Assembly (NCBI GenBank): GCA_028708105.1
Contig: JAQVZR010000110.1
Coordinates: forward strand, 1-6,401
Length of the DNA stretch: 6,401 nt
Source: Desulfoplanes sp.
GTDB taxonomy: Bacteria; Desulfobacterota; Desulfovibrionia; Desulfovibrionales; Desulfomicrobiaceae
Direction: 5' to 3'
Shown: in pieces, positions 5,148-6,401 of the stretch
Layout of the letters: each line of letters starts with the position of its first letter
Numbering within the stretch: the stretch's first letter is position 1
The notes under the pieces: model-generated
Told to the model about the DNA's origin: nothing
The model's input: the letters and a program-made list of their open reading frames with translations, nothing else
Database searches by the model: none
Made by a program: the position numbers and the translations under genes

Positions 5148-6028
5148 CCTTTTTCTCCTTTGCGTTCACCGGCCGAACCCACGCTCGATTCCACCAGAAT
5201 ATTGTCAATAAGCCGGGCTCTCCCCATCCTCATGGCCACAGCCAGAATCACAGCATCTTCGACCATGTGTACCGGCTGCATGGATTCCGGGTCCACCACC
5301 TCAAAATAATCAAGACGGCCGGCAGGGAGATGTTCCGCGTAATAGGCCGTAATCCCCGCCAGGAGCTCGGAAATCCCGCGCATACCGTTTGCAATCCACC
5401 CGGAGGCAGCACAAAGCCCCGCATACAAGGCCGGGGCCTGCGCACGTTCTTCGGGGGTAAGGTAGGCATTGCGGGAGCTCAATGCCAGGCCGTCGGATTC
5501 CCGGACAATGGGTCGGCCTTCCACACGCACCGGCATGTTCAGATCCCTGACCATCCGTTTGATGATCGCCAGCTGCTGACGGTCCTTTTCCCCGAACACA
5601 GCCACCTCGGGCTGGACCAGATTGAAAAGTTTGGTCACCACAGTGGCCACCCCCCTGAAATGCACGGGTCTGGTGCGTCCGCACAACCCCTTGGCCAATT
5701 CCGGCACTTCAACCCAGGTGGCATGGTTTGCGGCGTACATACTCCCGGCTTGGGGTATAAACAAGATATCTGCTCCATGCTCCCGGGCCAGGCGGATATC
5801 CCGCTCCTTGTCCCGGGGATACGCGGCCAGATCTTCCCCCGGTCCAAACTGGGAAGGATTCACGAACAAGGAAACCACCAGCACGTCACAGTGTTTCCGT
5901 GTCCAATCCATCAGAGAGAGATGGCCCTCATGGAAATACCCCATGGTGGGAACCAGACCGATACGTTTGTTTTTTTTACATTCCAGACAGGTTTGCTGCA
6001 GGGCGTCCGGGCGCGTTATCATTTTCAT
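5144..6028 (-). CDS. panC: Pantothenate synthetase (pantoate--beta-alanine ligase)
   Basis: It joins pantoate and beta-alanine with ATP through a pantoyl-adenylate intermediate. The 294-residue product has the HIGH-like nucleotidyltransferase motif HEGH (33-36, in LVPTMGYFHEGHLSL), VNPSQFGPGED (57-66), FGEKDRQQL (145-153) and LSSRNAYL (183-190), which corresponds to the KMSKS loop. ATG 6026-6028 is preferred because AAGGAG (6039-6044) stands 10 bp upstream and PanC proteins normally begin with MK(I/M)I. An in-frame ATG at 6089-6091 would add 21 unrelated residues and lacks such a site. The C-terminal tail of about 12 residues (GSAGERKGEKG) is charged and variable. It is the first gene of the panC-panB-nitrilase operon; no panD is in the window. 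Confidence 0.97.
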   Translation of the reverse strand: MKMITRPDALQQTCLECKKNKRIGLVPTMGYFHEGHLSLMDWTRKHCDVLVVSLFVNPSQFGPGEDLAAYPRDKERDIRLAREHGADILFIPQAGSMYAANHATWVEVPELAKGLCGRTRPVHFRGVATVVTKLFNLVQPEVAVFGEKDRQQLAIIKRMVRDLNMPVRVEGRPIVRESDGLALSSRNAYLTPEERAQAPALYAGLCAASGWIANGMRGISELLAGITAYYAEHLPAGRLDYFEVVDPESMQPVHMVEDAVILAVAMRMGRARLIDNILVESSVGSAGERKGEKG

Positions 6029-6062
6029 ATCTGCAAGACTCCTTATGTATGAACGTTGCATG

Positions 6063-6091
6063 AACATATGAAAATGGGAGTAAATATGCAA
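6063..6091 (-). promoter_or_regulatory. Candidate promoter of the panC-panB-nitrilase operon
   Basis: On the minus strand TTGCAT (6086-6091) is followed by a 17-bp spacer and TATGTT (6063-6068). The expected start site near 6056 gives a leader of about 28 nt that includes AAGGAG at 6039-6044. It lies directly downstream of the terminator that closes the transporter gene. The boxes are imperfect, and this is the best-spaced pair in the gap. Confidence 0.42.
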
Positions 6092-6114
6092 TGAACAGAG
6101 CCCAAAAAATCACA

Positions 6115-6156
6115 TCGGACATAAAAAAACGGCTTAAAGCCGCTTTTTTATCCGAT
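6115..6156. terminator. Bidirectional intrinsic terminator between the transporter gene and panC
   Basis: The core stem is CGGCTT/AAGCCG (6130-6142) with a very small loop, flanked by a run of seven A on the left and six T on the right, so it ends transcripts in both directions. The symmetry extends outward: ATCGGA (6115-6120) pairs with TCCGAT (6151-6156) through the A/T tracts with small bulges. It lies 36 bp past the transporter stop codon and upstream of the panC promoter candidate, so its main role is probably to end the transporter transcript. Confidence 0.88.
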
Positions 6157-6191
6157 ACGCATTCATCTATATATAATATATCCCGTAAAGA

Positions 6192-6401
6192 TCACCCAAT
6201 CCCCCCGTAAATAATCCCCAGCACCAAAACCGCCATGGCGACCAAGGGAAAAACATATTTCAGAAAAATCTTCATCCCGTTGCCGTAAGGATGCCTGGCT
6301 CCCATGTTGATCTCCTCCATAGCCCTGTCGGCGCCGAATACCCAGAAAAAGACCACCTGGATCAGCAGGGCGCTGAAGGGGAAGAGATAAATGGTGATGA
6401 T
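6192..6401 (-). CDS. Sodium:neurotransmitter symporter (NSS/SLC6) family transporter, C-terminal fragment
   Basis: Only the last 69 residues are inside the window; the 5' part lies beyond the right edge. The fragment reads as a membrane segment (ALLIQVVFFWVFGADRAMEEIN, split here as ALLIQVVFFW and VFGADRAMEEIN), the GARHPYGNG link, and a final segment KYVFPLVAMAVLVLGIIYGG. The order FG-D-A-EEIN-GA, then K-x-x-KY-x-x-P, is characteristic of the C-terminus of bacterial NSS transporters, which take up amino acids or related compounds with Na+. The stop is TGA at 6192-6194 and is followed by the terminator at 6115-6156. It appears to be a separate transcription unit from panC. The substrate is unknown. 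Confidence 0.85.
   Translation of the reverse strand: MITIYLFPFSALLIQVVFFWVFGADRAMEEINMGARHPYGNGMKIFLKYVFPLVAMAVLVLGIIYGGIG

Noticed and set aside
4173..5309. Long plus-strand open frame of 378 codons opposite panB, and a similar one at 5267-6052 opposite panC
   Set aside because: Both are shadows of strongly conserved, complete enzymes on the minus strand and show no domain of their own.

Overview
The window looks like chromosomal DNA of a GC-moderate Gram-negative bacterium. Gene content and protein style suggest a deltaproteobacterium (Desulfovibrionales-like), but this is inferred from general resemblance and not from a marker gene. It holds six intact or edge-truncated protein genes, one clear pseudogene, one possible gene relic and an unusually rich regulatory region at the left end.

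Left end (1-600, minus strand): there is no protein gene. Four sigma70-type promoters lie in tandem, all firing leftward off the window. Each has a perfect TTGACA -35 box, and three have exactly 17-bp spacers. Between them sit GC-rich hairpins and boxA-like elements close to the E. coli rrn boxA (TGCTCTTTAACA). This is the architecture of a ribosomal RNA operon promoter and leader, so a 16S rRNA gene probably lies just beyond position 1.

Middle left (about 661-1140): a decayed, 3'-truncated copy of a DUF89 gene has lost its start codon and carries two frameshifts, stops and a perfect 46-bp palindrome. It is followed on the minus strand by an intact nitroreductase (1148-1657) and a gene-poor spacer that may hold the tail of a dead LuxR/FixJ-type regulator gene.

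Centre (1963-3398, plus strand): an intact DUF89 metal-dependent phosphatase gene is coupled through a TAATG stop/start overlap to a cysteine hydrolase of the isochorismatase family.

Right (3416-6028, minus strand): panC, panB and a Nit-type nitrilase form a tight operon. panC and panB overlap by ATGA, and 4 bp separate panB from the nitrilase gene. It converges on the DUF89 pair with only 17 bp between the stops. A promoter candidate precedes panC, and a strong bidirectional terminator separates it from the 3' end of a sodium:neurotransmitter-symporter-family transporter gene that enters from the right edge.

How the genes may work together: PanB and PanC make pantothenate, the precursor of coenzyme A. 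The nitrilase resembles Nit amidases and the DUF89 protein resembles damage-control phosphatases, both families linked to clean-up of aberrant metabolites. The DUF89 domain of PANK4 acts on 4'-phosphopantetheine and its damaged forms. The five genes could therefore be a pantothenate/CoA synthesis and metabolite-repair neighbourhood, which is an inference from proximity and family knowledge.
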